From Lingula anatina (taxonomy: Eukaryota; Brachiopoda; Lingulata; Lingulida; Lingulidae), in the NCBI RefSeq assembly GCF_001039355.2, contig NW_019775460.1, positions 278,646 through 342,645 of the forward strand: a stretch of DNA of 64,000 nt, read 5' to 3'. Shown in pieces: positions 23,417-37,301 of the stretch; position 1 is the stretch's first letter, and each line of letters starts with the position of its first letter. The notes beneath the pieces are model-generated. The model saw nothing but the letters and a program-made list of their open reading frames with translations. It ran no database searches and had not been told where the DNA came from. A program made the position numbers and the translations under genes.

Positions 23417-24899
23417 ACGACAGGTGGCGCATTCCTTAAAATGACATTTAATCACGTCCGCTCATTTACCATGTGTTGATATCTAACTTATTGATCATTT
23501 TACACCCGTACTACTCTAAGTGGACGCCGTAATTGGATTATTTGCAAAACGACCATGGGCTCTTTGAGTGTTAATCAATCGTCTCAGGACTTATGTCCAT
23601 CGGCCGCGTCTGGGGCACACTAAAGGGAAAACTTATTTCCTCAAAGTTACTGATATGAGCGACAGGATCTCAAATTACTAAAATAAATTTTGATTTCTAA
23701 ACCAGCTTCCAATTATTATTTATCTTCTTTCTTTTATATTTGGGTATTTTAAATTCTTCAAATATGTCAATTTTCCAGGTAGAACATTGGAGTACCATGA
23801 GTCAGAAACCCTGTGCTGCATACATTGTCCGAATTGTAATAATTAAAAATTACACACCACGTAATAAACATTGATGACGAGGCTGCGAACATCATAAAAA
23901 ATTGCACCAAAATTTTACGTTGTTCCATGATCATAGCAATGACTTTTTCTATCAGTTGATGTGTCTGTTCATTTGAAAGGCTCGCTGCCTTTTAATATTG
24001 CTGCGTGTCTTGTTACGTAAATTTCGACAATTTATTATGTAATATAGCATAGTGTATCGGCAGTTGGGTTATCAGTAACAAAGTGTTACAATATACGACT
24101 TAATAATTCATCTGTTGAATTAACACGGTCTTTGTATTGATATTTCAAAAGCAAGTACATGTACAAAAATGTTCATTAGCTTGGTAGTTGAATCATAAAT
24201 GATAATTATCAAACATAAGCCCAAATATGTTCACACCGTCAGGGTCTTGGCCGCTACACCACCTAGCTGTCAGTGAGTGTCAACATCGACTCACATCAGT
24301 CTGATGAAAGCCTGTATGAAAGTATTTCGGTTTGTGTTTGATAATTTTCATTTATGACAAGTACACATAGTTGCAGTTATCTTCAGGGCTCATTAGTCCC
24401 TGTGAAAGTACGTTTCACGCATTTTATTATACAAAAAATGCACACTGTATTTTACACTGGCCAGCCTTACGCATGGAACAGTTACCCAAGTTAAAAATGT
24501 TAACAGACAGACTGACAATACACAGTTAGCTTGCCACCAGGAAACCAGCAGTACTCACAATGTACGGAGTGGTATTTATGGCAATGTTTGGATAAGAAAC
24601 GTGTTATGCATCAGTCATATTACTTTTTACTGGGTCGAACCTAGGATCCATTATAGATCGAAATAGTTTTAAATACAAACTCGTCGTTCATATTTAATGA
24701 TTATAAGAGAAAGGAAACGGTCAAACAGTCAACAGTTCACGGTCTACAGCACCCGTCGTGGTTACAAATGGATTACACTGGATTTATTTATAGGCCCCCT
24801 AGTAACAATCTAAATATCTTTCATCACAAATTCAACAGACCTTGTAATAGACAAATATACTGTAATGTTCAGGAACCATCTCGTTGTCACAAAATTGGA

Positions 24900-26000
24900 C
24901 GAGGGAGTAATATTTGATATGCCCACACTGCATTGCCCGGAAACGCGCTAATTTTGCGATGAATAAAAATTACAAACAGGCTCGAAATGCGGAAACCGAT
25001 GTTTACTTTTAGGTTGGATAACGAGTCACTTCTACGTTCCAGATTCGTAGTCAAATTATTTACGTGTAATGACAAAATCCAACGCTAAGGACAATAACCA
25101 GATTCTATCATTTAATGTTCACTCGTAGCTTGCCCAGATACATTCTGTTGATCTGTTGGGGAACTCCCACTCTTTAATATCAAACCAGAATTCTTGACCT
25201 CAACTTCTTAATCAGATTAATTAACAAGCCTACATTATCTCTTTAGAATTGACACAACGTATTATAAGAATTTACGGACATAACGTGACATAACGTGAAG
25301 TTACCGAAATTGCTGATGAATTTTTAAATGTTCCCGACATTTTTACGTATGTATACCCCACCCTTAAGCGCAGAAAAGAGATAATAAATTCAAGAAGGTC
25401 CATCTCCTGAGCCAAAACCATTTCGTCCGACTGTACACTCAGAATAATATGTGCACGGAATAAGTACATATCTTAGTGCCTATAAATAATTCCCAGTACT
25501 GAGTTACTGGGTGCCCCGATTTCAGTGTGCATCGGAAGACTTACTAATTAAACGACCACTCAGATCGAGGCAGAAGTACATGTAAGCTCAGCACCTGTTC
25601 CATATTCTGTGGGTCATTTGGGAGGAATACAGTAAAGATATGTGATTACTCCGTCTACATATAATTTTGAATGGACACCTTATCTTTACCGAAAAAAGCA
25701 CGTTAAGATTAACAAGCTTTGTACTTAACGTACTTGTGGCTGTGGAGTTCCACAACCTTGGAATCTGACGTTTTTCATGTTCAGTATTGAGTGTGCTTTT
25801 CATCATTTAAAAAAATGCTGTCAGTAGAAGTTCCCCGTTCATCAAACGAAGAAAACTTGGTGACACAAACTATTTGCGAAACTTAAGTCAAGTACAGGCA
25901 GAGATCAATAAAGACACAAACTATACTGAAGTTAAAAGTTTAAAACGGAATCTTGTATGATGTGCAAGGCAATTTTAATCAAATGTGATTTGCAGTTTTA
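24900..26000. other. Unannotated stretch downstream of SLC22 copy C
   Basis: No coding sequence is recognisable. It is repeated nearly identically at 30,400-31,500 (allelic copy). A piece near 25,735-25,800 also matches 38,040-38,110 downstream of copy A. Confidence 0.4.
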
Positions 26001-26026
26001 ATTCGAAGCGTGCTTCTAAGACACTG

Positions 26027-26205
26027 GGTAACTTTGACAACCAAACACAGAATCAGAGGGGACTGTTGAAGAGCGATCCTGTAACCTTGATAACCAAACA
26101 TAGAGTCAGAGGGGACTGTTGATGAGGGAACCTGTAACCTTGACAACCAAACACAGTCCGAGGGGACTGTTGATGAGGGAGCCTGTAACCTTGACAACCA
26201 AACGG
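26027..26205. repeat. About 53-bp minisatellite
   Basis: Units of the type CCTTGACAACCAAACACAG and GTCAGAGGGGACTGTTGATG recur 3.4 times. The allelic copy at 31,520-31,645 has one unit fewer, with an N at 31,614 at the collapse point. A related array is at 38,705-38,830. Confidence 0.85.
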
Positions 26206-26743
26206 GCTCTTAAGACAATTATCAGCCATAAGGAAGGCAGCACAGATCAAAACTTTATTAGTGTAAACAATAACTACTTTGCCAAACCCCTCAAACCACG
26301 TATTTCCCTTTTTTTTAAGTGTTATTGATTTTTGGAGTAAAATTCACACAAGTCCGGAGCAACTCCTAGAGGAATCCTCTCCTAACTGCTATGGTAAAAT
26401 TCAATATTCAAATTATTAATAGAACTATATTCTTTGAAAAATGTTGCAAAAAAAAAAACATCATAAATAACACTGAATAATTCCTCTTTGGAAAAAAATT
26501 AAACTACAAGTGTAATCTTCTACGCTAAGTTTTTCTGGATCACATGAGTATTCAAAAAGAACATCAAATTTGAACAACGTAAAAAATTTGCGAATGATGA
26601 AAAATTTAATATCTTCTGAAAGTCAAATTAACTTGAAAGGTTTCAAAGCCTTCCAGTTGCATTTACTATAAAATCCTCAAAGTTCAGTAGAAAAAGTAGA
26701 AAAATCTACCGATAAATGGTGAGCTAATATTAAGAAACAAAAA

Positions 26744-26790
26744 AGTAGTAGTAGTAGTAGTAGTAGTAGTACACTGTAGTAGTAGTAGTA
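26744..26790. repeat. (AGT)n microsatellite
   Basis: A short AGT run interrupted by ACACTG. The allelic copies at 32,180-32,240 and 32,555-32,600 differ in unit number. Confidence 0.9.
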
Positions 26791-27426
26791 ATGATGATGA
26801 TTTATGATAAATGCACGCATGTATTTGTGTCGGGACTTTCAAAACTGTCAGCAAAAGTCCCTGGATCCCCTGCTGATTGCAGATAATTGGCAATAAATAT
26901 GTAGTTTTCCACCTCAAGAAACAGACGACACAAGACTGCAGACGTCCAGTTCACGTCGTTTTTTTTTTTTACTGTATGAGCATATTTTTGCTGTGAAATT
27001 AAGTTTGACGTTAGATGTCAGTGGTGTTGCCGTGCGCGAGGCAGGAGTCTTTAGCATCGCTCCACTCATTGTCTGCCGTCTTAATATTTTCCCTTATATT
27101 TCTCGTCTTCCTTCTTGTCTCTTTCAGTTTTGTTCCCTTGCAGACTCTGTAAATATAAATGATAACATGATTACAAACATTTAAATTCATTTAGAATTGT
27201 CTTTATCAGTTTTTTTACTGTTATCGCGGCATTTGTCTTTAATTTATCAGTCATTACCAGTCTTATTTTTAAATCTTTATGTGTGTTGATGATTCTATAG
27301 ACATTTTTTTCTTCCTTCTTGAATTTATTTGCATGTCTATGTATTAGCATACTCATTTTAAATGTGACTGTATTCATTCCTTTTTTCCTGTTTTTTATAT
27401 ATATAATGTTTTTTTCCTTTGTACTC

Positions 27427-28907
27427 TTACGAAAAGCAAATACTGCTATATGCAATTTTTTTCTCTTTTTTTTCCTCCTTTTTTCTCTTGATAAAACCTT
27501 GTTTTTTAAAGACCGCGGTATTATTAACACATTTAATGATTCCGATTTTAATTAGTGTTTCAATAAAAAAAAAAACGGACATCCGTGTTAAGTTTAACAA
27601 CCTGGGAGACGCCAACATGTTGTCGAATTCCTCTAGATTCTGTGGGAGATCTCTACACATGGTCTCCGGTAACAACAGCGACAGCAGTCCTGCGAGGATC
27701 GATTCAACTCCAAGGATGATAAAAGGCAGTGCAGCAATTGTTTCTTTAAGTAAAAATACTTGAGGTGTCACGGCGCTGCCCACTCGAGCAAAGGTAGATG
27801 ACATTCCCATAGCTATGGTTCTGAAAAATTCAAGTACCTGCTATGTGTTTAACAAAAATTAAACAAACTAAAGATAAATCTTTACTGAAGATCGCACTAG
27901 AAAATTCGTCGCTGTAACTTTTAACACTAGCTACCATTCAAAGAAAGGGACATGTGGATATGCTGGTTAAGGTCGCCTTACCTTATTACCGTCGGATAAA
28001 CCTCGGCCGTCACCACGTAGATGATGGTAAAAGACGCGGAAATGCCCATCTTACCCAAGACTGCTAACGTTAGTATTAACCAATGTAAATCTGAAGAATT
28101 GATATAATACAATAAACCCTCTGAATGAAAATGAGTGCGATTGCTTCTTTAAGAGCATTTTGTCTCCTAAAACCACTGATATGTTCACATGTAAGCCGGC
28201 TCACTATAAATTAGCCGAGAACACGTTCAAAATAAAAATGGACAGATACCCCTATGCCCTTTCGACTAATTTGACACATAGGTAAGCGGCCGATATATGA
28301 GCCTAAATCTTCAAAGGAAAACTACGTGACACGTACATGTGGTCTACCGCCATCTTAAGAAATCTTTCAAACTCTGGTAACGAGACTATAGATGGGATAT
28401 CTCACCAAGTTCATACCAAGGAGGGATATACAGACCATCTATTCTCTACCAGGGTGGCAGATATTATAGAAAAATTTTCTAAAACCAGAGAACCACCTAT
28501 TTATTTAAAGACATATATGTGAATATCTTGCGAAAAATCAATCTGTCGCCCTTGAAGAGGATACATCTTGGATCCAAAATAAGTAAGATATTTTGGATGC
28601 TAAAACAAATGTTACTCTGGTTTTTCTGAAGACGGATAAAATCTGACATACTATGAGCTATTTAAAAAATTAAAAGAGATAACTTTAAAAACCTGCAGGT
28701 AGAGAGCCGGAAACTATGCAAGCCACTCCCCCGAGAACCATGGACGCTGCCAGCGTTCTCCTCCTTCCGATCTTATCTAGGAGGACCAGAGCCAGGGTAT
28801 AACCTGGGTACTCAATGGCCCCCATCAACAGGAAGTTCAGGTACAGATTACCGCCCAAACTTTCCAGGTTCAGCGTCAAGCCGTAGTAGACCATGCTGTT
28901 GACCATC
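27427..28907 (-). CDS. SLC22-type transporter, copy C (exons 6-8 only; probable allele of B)
   Basis: Exons at 28693-28907 (215), 27982-28090 (109) and 27427-27820 correspond to exons 6-8 of copy B with the same phases. They encode DKIGRRRTLAASMVLGG, then GKMGISASFTIIYVVTAEVY, then TIAMGMSSTFARVGSAVTPQ and LPETMCRDLPQNLEE. Exons 1-5 are absent because the sequence stops in intron 5 at an N (28,943) and jumps to a repeat of 23,476 onward. A longer A-run changes the frame after MSVFF, giving a tail longer than that of B. I read this as a second haplotype placed in tandem by the assembler, not a third gene. Confidence 0.7.
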
Positions 28908-28967
28908 CTGGAAAGTAAACAGCAGCTGAGACAGAAATAAACNAAATTGAAATTGAATTGAAAATTG

Positions 28968-31900
28968 ATATCTAACTTATTGATCATTTTACACCCGTAC
29001 TACTCTAAGTGGACGCCATAATTGGATTATTTGCAAAACGACCATGGGCTCTTTGAGTGTTAATCAATCGTCTCAGGACTTATGTCCATCGGCCGCGTCT
29101 GGGGCACAATAAAGGGAAAACTTATTTCCTCAAAGTTACTGATATGAGCGACAGGATCTCAAATTACTAAAATAAATTTTGATTTCTAAACCAGCTTCAA
29201 ATTATTAATTATCTTCTTTCTTTTATATTTGGGTATTTTAAATTCTTCAAATATGTCAATTTTCCAGGTAGAACATTGGAGTACCATGAGTCAGAAACCC
29301 TGTGCTGCATACATTGTCCGAATTGTAATAATTAAAAAATTACACACCACGTAATAAACATTGATGACGAGGCTGCGAACATCATAAAAAATTGCACCAA
29401 AATTTTACGTTGTTCCACGATCATAGCAATGACGTTTTCTATCAGTTGATGTGTCTGTTCATTTGAAAGGCCCGCTGCCTTTTAATATTTCTGCGTGTCT
29501 TGTTACGTAAATTTCGACAATTTATTATGTAATATAGCATAGTGTATCGGCAGTTGGGTTATCAGTAACAAAGTGTTACAATATACGACTTAATAATTCA
29601 TCTGTTGAATTAACACGGTCTTTGTATTGATATTTCAAAAGCAAGTACATGTACAAAAATGTTCATTAGCTTGGTAGTTGACTCATAAATGAAAATTCTC
29701 AAACATAAGCCCAAATATGTTCACACCGTCAGGGTCTTGGCCGCTACACCACCTAGCTGTCAGTGAGTGTCAACATCGACTCACATCAGTCTGATGAAAG
29801 CCTGTATGAAAGTATTTCGGTTTGTGTTTGATAATTTTCATTTATGACAAGTACACGTAGTTGCAGTTATCTTCAGGGCTCATTAGTCCCTGTGAAAGTA
29901 CGTTTCACGCATTTTATTATACAAAAAATGCACACTGTATTTTACACTGGCCAGCCTTACGCATGGAACAGTTACCCAAGTTAAAAATGTTAACAGACAG
30001 ACTGACAATACACAGTTAGCTTGCCACCAGGAAACCAGCAGTACTCACAATGTAGGGAGTGGCATTTATGGCAATGTTTGGATAAGAAACGTGTTATGCA
30101 TCAGTCATATTACTTTTTACTGGGTCTAACCTAGGATCCATTACAGATCGAAATAGTTTTAAATACAAACTCGTCGTTCATATTTAATGATTATAAGAGA
30201 AAGGAAACGGTTAAACAGTCAAAAGTTCACGGTCTACAGCACCCGTCGTGGTTACAAATGGATTACACTGGATTTATTTATAGGCCCCCTAGTAACAATC
30301 TAAATATCTTTCATCACAAATTCAACAGACCTTGTAATAGACAAATATACTGTAATGTTCAGGAACCATCTCGTTGTCACAAAATTGGACGAGGGAGTGA
30401 TATTTGATATGGCCACACTGTATTGCCCGGAAACGTGCTAATTTCGCGATGAATAAAAATTACAAACAGGCTCGAAATGCGGAAACCGATGTTTCCTTTT
30501 AGGTTGGATAACTAGTCACTTCTACGTTCCAGATTCGTAGTCAAATTATTTACGTGTAATGACAAAATCCAACGCTAAGGACAATAACCAGATTCTATCA
30601 TTTAATGTTCACTCGTTGCTTGCCCAGATACATTCTGTTGATCTGTTGGGGAACTCCCACTCTTTAATATCAAACCAGAATTCTTGACCTCAACTTCTTA
30701 ATCAGATTAATTAACAAGCCTACATTATCTCTTTAGAATTGACAAAACGTATTATAAGAATTTACGGACATAACGTGACATAACGTGAAGTTACCGAAAT
30801 TGTTGATGAATTTTTAAATGTTCCCGACATTTTTACGTATGTATACCCCACCCTTAAGCGCAGAAAGAGATAATAAATTCAAGAAGGTCCATCTCCTGAG
30901 CCAAAACCATTTCGTCCGGCTGTACACTCAGAATAATATGTGCACGGAATAAGTACATATCTTAGTGCCTATAAATAATTCCCAGTACTGAGTTACTGGG
31001 TGCCCCGATTTCAGTGTGCATCGGAAGACTTACTAATTAATCGACCACTCAGATCGAGGCAGAAGTACATGTAAGCTCAGCACCTGTTCCATATTCTTTG
31101 GGTACATTTGGGAGGAATACAGTAAAGATATGTGATTACTCCGTCTACATATAATTTTGAATGGACACCTTATCTTTACCAAAAAAAGCACGTTAAGATT
31201 AACAAGCTTTGTACTTAACGTACTTGTGGCTGTGGAGTTCCACAACCTTGGAATCTGACGTTTTTCATGTTCAGTTTTGAGTGTGCTTTTCATCATTTAA
31301 AAAAATGCTGTCAGTAGAAGTTCCCCGTTCATCAAACGAAGAAAACTTGGTGACACAAACTATTTGCGAAACTTAAGTCAAGTAAAGGCAGAGATCAATA
31401 AAGACACAAACTATACTGAAGTTAAAAGTTTAAAACGGAATCTTGTATGACGTGCAAGGCAATTTTAATCAAATGTGATTTGCAGTTTTAATTCAAAGCG
31501 TGCTTCTAAGACACTGGGTAACTTTGACAACCAAACACAGAATCAGAGGGGACTGTTGAAGAGCGATCCTGTAACCTTGATAACCATACATAGAGTCAGA
31601 GGGGACTGTTGATNAGGGAGCCTGTAACCTTGACAACCAAACGGGCTCTTAAGACAATTATCAGTCATAAGGAAGACAGCACAGATCAAAACTTTATTAG
31701 TGTAAACAATAACTTCTTTGCCAAACCCCTCAAACCACTTATTTTCCCTTTTTTAAAAGTGTTATTGATTTTTGGAGTAAAATTCACACAAGTCCGGAGC
31801 AACTCCTAGAGGAATCCTCTCCTAACTGCTATGGTAAAATTCAATATTCAAATTATTAATAGAACTATATTCTTTGAAAAATGTTGCAAAAAAAACATCA

Positions 31901-32178
31901 TAAATAACACTGAATAATTCCTCTTTGGAAAAAATTAAACTACAAATGTAATCTTCTACGCTAAGTTTTTCTGGATCACATGAGTATTCAAAAAGAACAT
32001 CAAATTTGAACAACGTAAAAAATTTGCGAATGATGAAAAATTTAATATCTTCTGAAAGTCAAATTAACTTGAAAGGTTTCAAAGCCTTCCAGTTGCATTT
32101 ACTATAAAATCCTCAAAGTTCAGTAGAAAAAGTAGAAAAAACTACCGATAAATGGTGAGCTAATATTAAGAAACAAAA

Positions 32179-32219
<41 letters not shown>

Positions 32220-32405
32220 CACTGTAGTAGTAGTAGTAATGATGATGATTTATGATAAATGCACGCATGTATTTGTGTCGGGACTTTCAAAACTGTCAGC
32301 AAAAGTCCCTGGATCCCCTGCTGATTGTAGATAATTGGCAATCTATATGTAGCTTTCCACCTCAAGAAACAGATGACACAAGACTGCAGACGTCCAGTTC
32401 ACGTC

Positions 32406-32444
<39 letters not shown>

Positions 32445-34740
32445 CTNGGTTTCAAAGCCTTCCAGTTGCATTTACTATAAAATCCTCAAAGTTCAGTAGA
32501 AAAAGTAGAAAAATCTACCGATAAATGGTGAGCTAATATTAAGAAACAAAAAAGTAGTAGTAGTAGTAGTAGTAGTAGTACACTGTAGTAGTAGTAGTAA
32601 TGATGATGATTTATGATAAATGCACGCATGTATTTGTGTCGGGACTTTCAAAACTGTCAGCAAAAGTCCCTGGATCCCCTGCTGATTGCAGATAATTGGC
32701 AATAAATATGTAGTTTTCCACCTCAAGAAACAGACGACACAAGACTGCAGACGTCCAGTTCACGTCGTTTTTTTTTTTTACTGTATGAGCATATTTTTGC
32801 TGTGAAATTAAGTTTGACGCTAGATGTCAGAGGTGTTGCCGTGCGCGAGGCAGGAGTCTTTAGCATCGCTCCACTCATTGTCTGCCGTCTTAATATTTTC
32901 CCTTATATTTCTCGTCTTCCTTCTTGTCTCTTTCAGTTTTGTTCCCTTGCAGACTCTGTAAATATAAATGATAACATGATTACAAACATTTAAATTCATT
33001 TAGAATTGTCTTTATCAGTTTTTTTACTGTTATCGCGGCATTTGTCTTTAATTTATCAGTCATTACCAGTCTTATTTTTAAATCTTTATGTGTGTTGATG
33101 ATTCTATAGACATTTTTTCTTCCTTCTTAAATTTATTTGCATGTCTATGTATTAGCATACTCATTTTAAATGTGACTGTATTCATTCCTTTTTTCCTGTT
33201 TTTTATATATATAATGTTTTTTTCTTTTGTAGTCTTACGAAAAGCAAATACTGCTTTATGCAATTTTTTTTCTCTTTTTTTTCCTCCTTTTTTCTCTTGA
33301 ATAAACCTTGTTTTTTAAAGACCGCGGTATTATTAACACATTTAATGATTCCGATTTTAATTAGTGTTTCAATGAAAAAAAAACGGACATCCGTATTAAG
33401 CTTAACAACCTGGGAGACGCCAACAAGTTGTCAAATTCCTCTAGATTCTGTGGGAGATCTCTACACATGGTTTCCGGTAACAGCAGCGACAGCAGTCCTG
33501 CGAGGATCGATTCAACTCCAAGGATGATAAAAGGCAGTGCAGCAATTGTTTCTTTAAGTAAAAATACTTGAGGTGTCACGGCGCTGCCCACTCGGGCGAA
33601 GGTAGATGACATTCCCATAGCTATGGTTCTGGAAAATTCAAGTACCTGCTATGTGCTTGACTAAAATTAAACAAACTAAAGCTAAATCTTTACTGAAGAT
33701 CGCTGTAACTTTGAACAATAGCTACCATTCAAAGAAAGGGACATGTGGATATGCTGGTTAAGGTCGCCTTACCTTATTACCGTCGGATAAACCTCGGCCG
33801 TCACCACGTATATGATGGTAAAAGACGCGGAAATGCCCATCTTACCCAAGACTGCTAACGTTAGTATTAACCAATGTAAATCTGAAGAATTAATATAATA
33901 CAATAAACCCTCTGAATGAAAATGAGTGCGATTGCTTCTTTAAGAGCATTTTGTCTCCTAAAACCACTCATATGTTCACATGTAAGCCGGCTCACTATAA
34001 ATTAGCCGAGAACACGTTTAAAATAAAATGGACAGATACCCCTATGCCCTTTCGACTAATTTGACACAGAGGTAAACGGTCGATATATGAGCCTAAATCT
34101 TTAAAGGAAAACTACGTGACACATGTGGTCTACCGCCATCTTAAGGAATCTTTCAAACTCTGCTAACGAGACTATAGATGGGATATCCCACCAAGTTCAT
34201 ACCAAGGAGGGATATGCAGACCATCTATTCTCTACCAGGGTGACAGATATTATAGAAAAAAATTTAAAAACCAGAGAACCGCCTATTTATTTAAAGACAT
34301 ATCTGTGAATATCTTGCGAAAAATCAATCTGTCGCCCTTGTAGAGGATACATCTTGGATCCAAAATAAGTAAGATATTTTGGATGCTAAAACAAATGTTA
34401 CTCTGGTTTTTCTGAAGACGGATAAAATATAACATAGGCCTACAATGAGCTATATAAAAAATTAAAAGAGATAACTCTAAAAACCTGCAGGTAGAGAGCC
34501 GGAAACTATGCAAGCCACTCCCCCGAGAACCATGGACGCTGCCAGCGTTCTCCTCCTGCCGATCTTATCTAGGAGGACCAGAGCCAGGGTATAGCCCGGG
34601 TACTCAATGGCCCCCATCAACAGGAAGTTCAGGTACAGATTACCGCCTAAACTTTCCAGGTTCAGCGTCAACCCGTAGTAGACCATGCTGTTGACCATCC
34701 TGGAAAGTAAACAGCAGCTGAGACAGAAATAAACTCGGTT
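28968..34740. repeat. Near-identical second copy of 23,476-28,942 (allelic overlap)
   Basis: From the phrase TTGATATCTAACTTATTGAT onward the sequence repeats 23,476-28,942 with scattered single-base differences and small indels, through the same exons 8, 7 and 6. It runs past the point where the first copy stops at N 28,943. The length difference is largely due to a further internal overlap at 32,447. Confidence 0.85.
32075..32780. repeat. Contig-end overlap around N 32,447
   Basis: Sequence beginning GGTTTCAAAGCCTTCCAGTT at about 32,075 ends in a long T run and an N at 32,447. It then starts again from the same phrase at 32,448 and ends at the same T run. Confidence 0.85.
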
Positions 34741-37301
34741 TGAAAACTAAAAAAAAAGAGATAAAGAATTAGATTGGCTTGCTTTTACGACTTGAAGAGA
34801 CGCCACACTGCTCCGCGGATGATTTAAATTAAATGTCATCTCACCAGTTAAAACACACGTTAGCTGTCAACGCCGCCCGCCTCCATGTTCGCAACAAGTC
34901 TACAGGGGTGTGAGTCCGGGGAGACAGGACCACCTCATCCTCATCCTCTAGAACGGACTGAATAGTCTCAGCATCAGGCTCAGATTTGATATTTGTCCTA
35001 GAAATTGCCCGGATCAAGTCGACTGCTTCTTCGGTGCGATTTCTGGACAGCAGCCAACGGAAAGACTCGGGAAGAACGCTGAAATTAAGAGCGATGAAAC
35101 TGCAGTTTTCTATGGTTTGAAATGAAAGGAAAGTTAAATTAGTATACGCTATAAATTCAACCCCATCTGTCCTGGTTTTGAGGTGAAACAGGATTCGTAG
35201 ACATTCTTTCATGATTTGTGCCGCAAAATATTAACATCGGGTTATCTTGGGATAAAACTCGACTTCTATATGACTTGTACAATGTAAGATATAGACATCA
35301 TGATATCTTGGGGGAAAAACACTCGACTTTTATAGGACTTGAGCATCTACTATCTCCGAGGGCAAAACCTTAGTCAGTTTGACTAAGCTTTCTTATTCAA
35401 CAACTGTGGCTAGGCCTGTTACTCCCTTCACATAAATACTTTTTAATTGAAGTGAAAACGCGATCGACATAAATTTAGCCAAGAGAACGACTGCTACATT
35501 TAAAAGAACGAAAATACATAAAGATAAAGATCAGCTGCTTCTGATGCTAATTATTGATAGAGCAGTTTAAGAGTAGTATCACGCAAGCACCGTGCAACGC
35601 TAAGTGCTATCCAAGCCTATTAAACATTTTATATGCATTTTAGACTATAAATAAATATTATTATTATTATTATTTTATTTCTATATTATTATCGTTAATA
35701 TTCTGATCTTACTTACAAATAATAGAGCCCAAACAGGTACCCGGGCACTAACAGCGCCAGATTCAGGTGGCGCCAGTCTCTTATGAAGTAGGCAAACAGC
35801 ACGATGTAGAAGTAGCCAAAGCTAAAGAAATACATTATACCAAAACCGGCTAGTTTACGCTTACTTGGGCCCACAAATTCAATTCCTGCAAGATAAAAAA
35901 TTTTCTGGGAGCATAGGGTAAATACTAGAGACTTAATAAATTACAGGAAAAAAGATGTCTGAATGCGTCACTAGCTGTCAAAACATGGGGTTAATCTCTC
36001 TCTCTCTCTCGCTTTCATTCAGTTTTCAGTATACCTAGAGTGTATATAGAGAGGAGCACACATCCGCTGACGAACCCCTGCAGACCTAGAGACGCTATAT
36101 ACACCGTCATGGAGGGAGACAAAGCGGTAACTACACCCACTGATGCCGAAAACATCACGGCCACCAAGAACGTAGGTCGTCTGCCGAACCTGAAACAGCC
36201 ATGACTTCTGGAATATGTGGTTCTTGAAAACAAATGAATATTTAAAAATAAACATGTCAGGAATACTTCCCACCTGTAACTTGTAATTTTGGTTGAAATA
36301 ATCACAAACTCTAGAATTGCGTTTATAGATAATCATTTTTTTCCACTGAACGGTGCATCTTTATCACCAAGGTTTTCGAGTCATGTTTGGCGTTTTCAGA
36401 ACAGTGCTGCCATGGCATACATGTATATACCCACCATCAGTAAAATAACAAACAAGGAGAACATTAAAACCATATAATTATACCCAAAAAACAAAATAGA
36501 GACTTTAAGTGTACATTATTAATTAACTTGGTTCAGAGCACGCTCACCTATCACTTACAGTCCCAGTAAAAGCGTCTCCCACCATCTTCCCAACAAAGAA
36601 CGCAGACTGGCTGGCACCAACCATCCACTCTCTTCCACAGCTCAAGTCAAACTGAAGATAACGCAGGGAATCGATCTTATATAAGATTAAATGAAGTTGG
36701 TATATAAGAAAGCTCTTGTTTTAGATATGCACAGTTTGTGAATGTTAGGACGATCTAAAGATAAACCAAAAAGAAAACTAGCCGCTGTGATCACTATACA
36801 CTGCTTGCCTGATAGTATACCAACTTGCACACGTACACATCATGGTGATAACTGAATTAAAAGATACATTTCTACGCCTACCTCTGACACCACTGTTGAT
36901 GTATAAATATCCTGGCTATATTCCAGTCCGAGAGGACACGCTATGCTTTCTGTCTCGTTAACACTTGGAACAGAGTACGTCTCATTATAGGGGGTGAGAG
37001 TTTGGTTAGGCCTTGTCCATGGATAAAGCTTACAACTGCTTCGAGTCAGTTGACCGCCGTTTTCTTCCCAAGGGATGGACAGGTTGAGCAGCTCCTCGCG
37101 GGAAAGGTTGCCGTAGATCCTCTCCGCGCGTGCCACGTAATCTGCGGGTAGTTTACAGTGGTGTTTGGGCGTTGCCGCCAGGAACACAGTGGTCAGTAGT
37201 GGTAATATTGCATATAACCCAACAAGACATACCAGAAAATACTGTCGTCTCTGGTAAGTACCAAACTCTCCGATAACCTGCAGAAGCCCGTCCAAATGCA
37301 T
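33361..37301 (-). CDS. SLC22-type organic ion transporter, copy B (complete)
   Basis: Eight exons: 36882-37301, 36548-36651, 36035-36189, 35717-35885, 34845-35078, 34485-34699, 33773-33881 and 33361-33628. All junctions are GT-AG with consistent phases, totalling 1674 bases (557 aa), a normal size for the family. It is a major-facilitator membrane transporter of the solute carrier 22 group, which moves organic cations, anions or carnitine-type substrates at the plasma membrane; the substrate here is unknown. TM1 is at about residues 22-42. A large extracellular loop has Cys residues and N-glycosylation sites (NLS, NQT, NET). SDRFGRRPTFL is the loop 2-3 signature. PESFRWLLSRNR, DKIGRRRTL, TAEVYPTVIRTIAMG and LPETMCRDLPQNLEE are family motifs. 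The exon-6 donor (GTTTTT) is weak. The C-terminal tail follows an A-run that differs between copies. Confidence 0.88.
35215..35710. other. Intron 4 of SLC22 copy B
   Basis: AT-rich with a short (TTA)n run at about 35,659-35,675. No other feature is seen. The copy A counterpart carries a 1.6-kb Tc1-like insertion. Confidence 0.5.

Noticed and set aside
25979-26250. Small frames with repeated GYRLPHQQSP or MREPVTLTTK
   Set aside because: They are translations of the 53-bp minisatellite, not genes.
27171-27555. Phe-rich and Lys-rich small frames on either strand
   Set aside because: They are low-complexity T/A-rich sequence downstream of the SLC22 gene, duplicated with it, with no recognisable domain.
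27427-28907. Third SLC22 gene
   Set aside because: It is nearly identical to copy B, lacks exons 1-5, and stops exactly at a single-N join. An unmerged allele is the simpler explanation.
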